13,410 nucleotides of DNA from an uncultured Angelakisella sp. (GTDB lineage Bacteria; Bacillota; Clostridia; Oscillospirales; Ruminococcaceae). The notes beneath the pieces were generated by a model. It worked only from the letters and a program-made list of their open reading frames with translations, searched no databases and had not been told where the DNA came from. The DNA lies in assembly GCA_934524965.1 (NCBI GenBank), contig CAKSYU010000045.1:1-13410 (forward strand). Direction: 5' to 3'. Made by a program: the position numbers and the translations under genes. Positions 13,106 through 13,410 of the stretch are shown piece by piece (position 1 is the first letter of the stretch; each line of letters opens with the position of its first letter).

Positions 13106-13124
13106 CCGCCCTCCTCTTTATTTA
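13094..13124 (+). terminator. Terminator overlapping the XRE stop codon
   Basis: GAGGAGGG (13094-13101) pairs with CCCTCCTC (13109-13116) around a 7-nt loop that contains the TAA stop, followed by TTTATTTA. It closes the small membrane-protein/XRE operon. Confidence 0.7.
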
Positions 13125-13147
13125 TGACTGGAATGGAAAAGGAACGG

Positions 13148-13228
13148 CGCCCGCAGGGTGACCCGTCCGAAGGATTGGTACGGCGGCGAAGCCGACGGCT
13201 CCGGCGAAGCCGGAGCGCCCTGCGGGCG
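13148..13228. repeat. Cloverleaf-like GC palindrome C (partly degenerate)
   Basis: An 11-bp perfect outer stem (13148-13158 with 13218-13228) encloses a weak first arm (about 13163-13183), a CGGC-GAA-GCCG arm (13184-13194) and a perfect 8-bp arm with a GAA loop (13198-13216). The plan matches 7575-7659 and 9280-9385. Each outer strand can also fold on itself (CCC-GCA-GGG and CGCCC-TGC-GGGCG). The rest of 13106-13410 has no supported gene. Confidence 0.6.
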
Positions 13229-13270
13229 GGACCGGGGGCTTGATGGAGGTATGGAGGAAGCGGGAGACGG

Positions 13271-13313
13271 GGGCGCAGCCCCAGCCGTCCGCAGGACGGC
13301 TGGGGCTGCGCCC
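13271..13313. repeat. Perfect 20-bp hairpin with GCA loop
   Basis: Bases 13271-13290 are exactly complementary to 13294-13313 around a 3-base GCA loop, and 17 of the 20 pairs are G-C. Neither strand has a T-run, so it is not a standard terminator. It lies 42 bases after cloverleaf C and may belong to the same compound element. Confidence 0.75.
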
Positions 13314-13326
13314 TCAGCTTGTCGAG

Positions 13327-13362
13327 AAACCCAGTTGCACATTACGCAACAACCGGGTTTTT
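13327..13362 (+). terminator. Terminator-like stem near window end
   Basis: AAACCC (13327-13332) pairs with GGGTTT (13355-13360) and GTTGC (13334-13338) with GCAAC (13346-13350), separated by an asymmetric internal loop. The T-run TTTTT ends at 13362. It could end read-through from the XRE operon or be the edge of the repeat region. Confidence is limited by the internal loop. Confidence 0.4.
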
Positions 13363-13410
13363 GGTATGTTCGCGGAAGAAAGTGTGGAAAATCAAGAGAT
13401 GGCGCTGGTC

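Noticed and set aside
13399..13410. ATG at the window end as the start of another gene
   Set aside because: There is no Shine-Dalgarno and only four codons are visible.

Overview
The window is GC-rich DNA from an anaerobic, endospore-forming Firmicute of the Clostridia. The evidence is a multi-subunit electron-bifurcating-type [FeFe] hydrogenase operon, the clostridial spore-coat pair sipL/spoIVA, and AGGAGG-type ribosome binding sites. A gut Oscillospiraceae/Ruminococcaceae-like organism fits best, but this is inferred from gene content and composition only. No rRNA, tRNA, CRISPR array, integrase or transposase gene is visible.

Layout. 1-1263 (+): 3' part of a peptidoglycan-binding/LysM/M14 zinc peptidase, ending at a terminator hairpin shared with the convergent hydrogenase operon. 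1433-6595 (-): one operon read in the order HATPase, hndA, hndB, hndC, hndD, driven by a good sigma-A-like promoter at 6628-6656. 6801-7131 (+): divergent small [4Fe-4S] ferredoxin coupled to a 45-residue proline-rich ORF, closed by a strong terminator. 7132-7746: no protein gene, but a 275-bp TA-flanked terminal-inverted-repeat element, a hairpin, a fully paired cloverleaf palindrome and an orphan plus-strand terminator. 7747-10909 (-): sipL then spoIVA, with a second cloverleaf palindrome between them and a sigma-E-like promoter upstream of sipL. 10910-11475: gene-free, with a GC-rich repeat, an orphan terminator hairpin, a 19-nt direct repeat, and a promoter plus a perfect LacI-type operator. 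11476-12096 (+): hexapeptide-repeat sugar O-acetyltransferase and terminator. 12220-13125 (+): a compact operon of a 32-residue membrane peptide, a multi-TM membrane protein and a small XRE regulator. 13126-13410: no supported gene, but a third (partly degenerate) cloverleaf, a perfect 20-bp hairpin and a terminator-like stem.

How the genes work together. The Hnd/Hyd proteins should form a cytoplasmic NAD(P)H- and ferredoxin-linked hydrogenase that disposes of fermentation electrons as H2; the divergent ferredoxin is a plausible partner. SipL binds SpoIVA and tethers the coat basement layer around the forespore in clostridia, and here the two genes are adjacent and probably co-transcribed. 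The acetyltransferase looks sugar-repressed through a LacI-family operator, and the last operon looks like a self-contained membrane-protein/XRE regulator module.

The least explained material is non-coding: multi-armed GC-rich palindromes (7575-7659, 9280-9385, 13148-13228), a second dispersed GC-rich repeat in two inverted copies (5996-6029 and 10998-11031), and the TA-flanked element at 7173-7447. Two of these sit inside operons, between the first and second genes.
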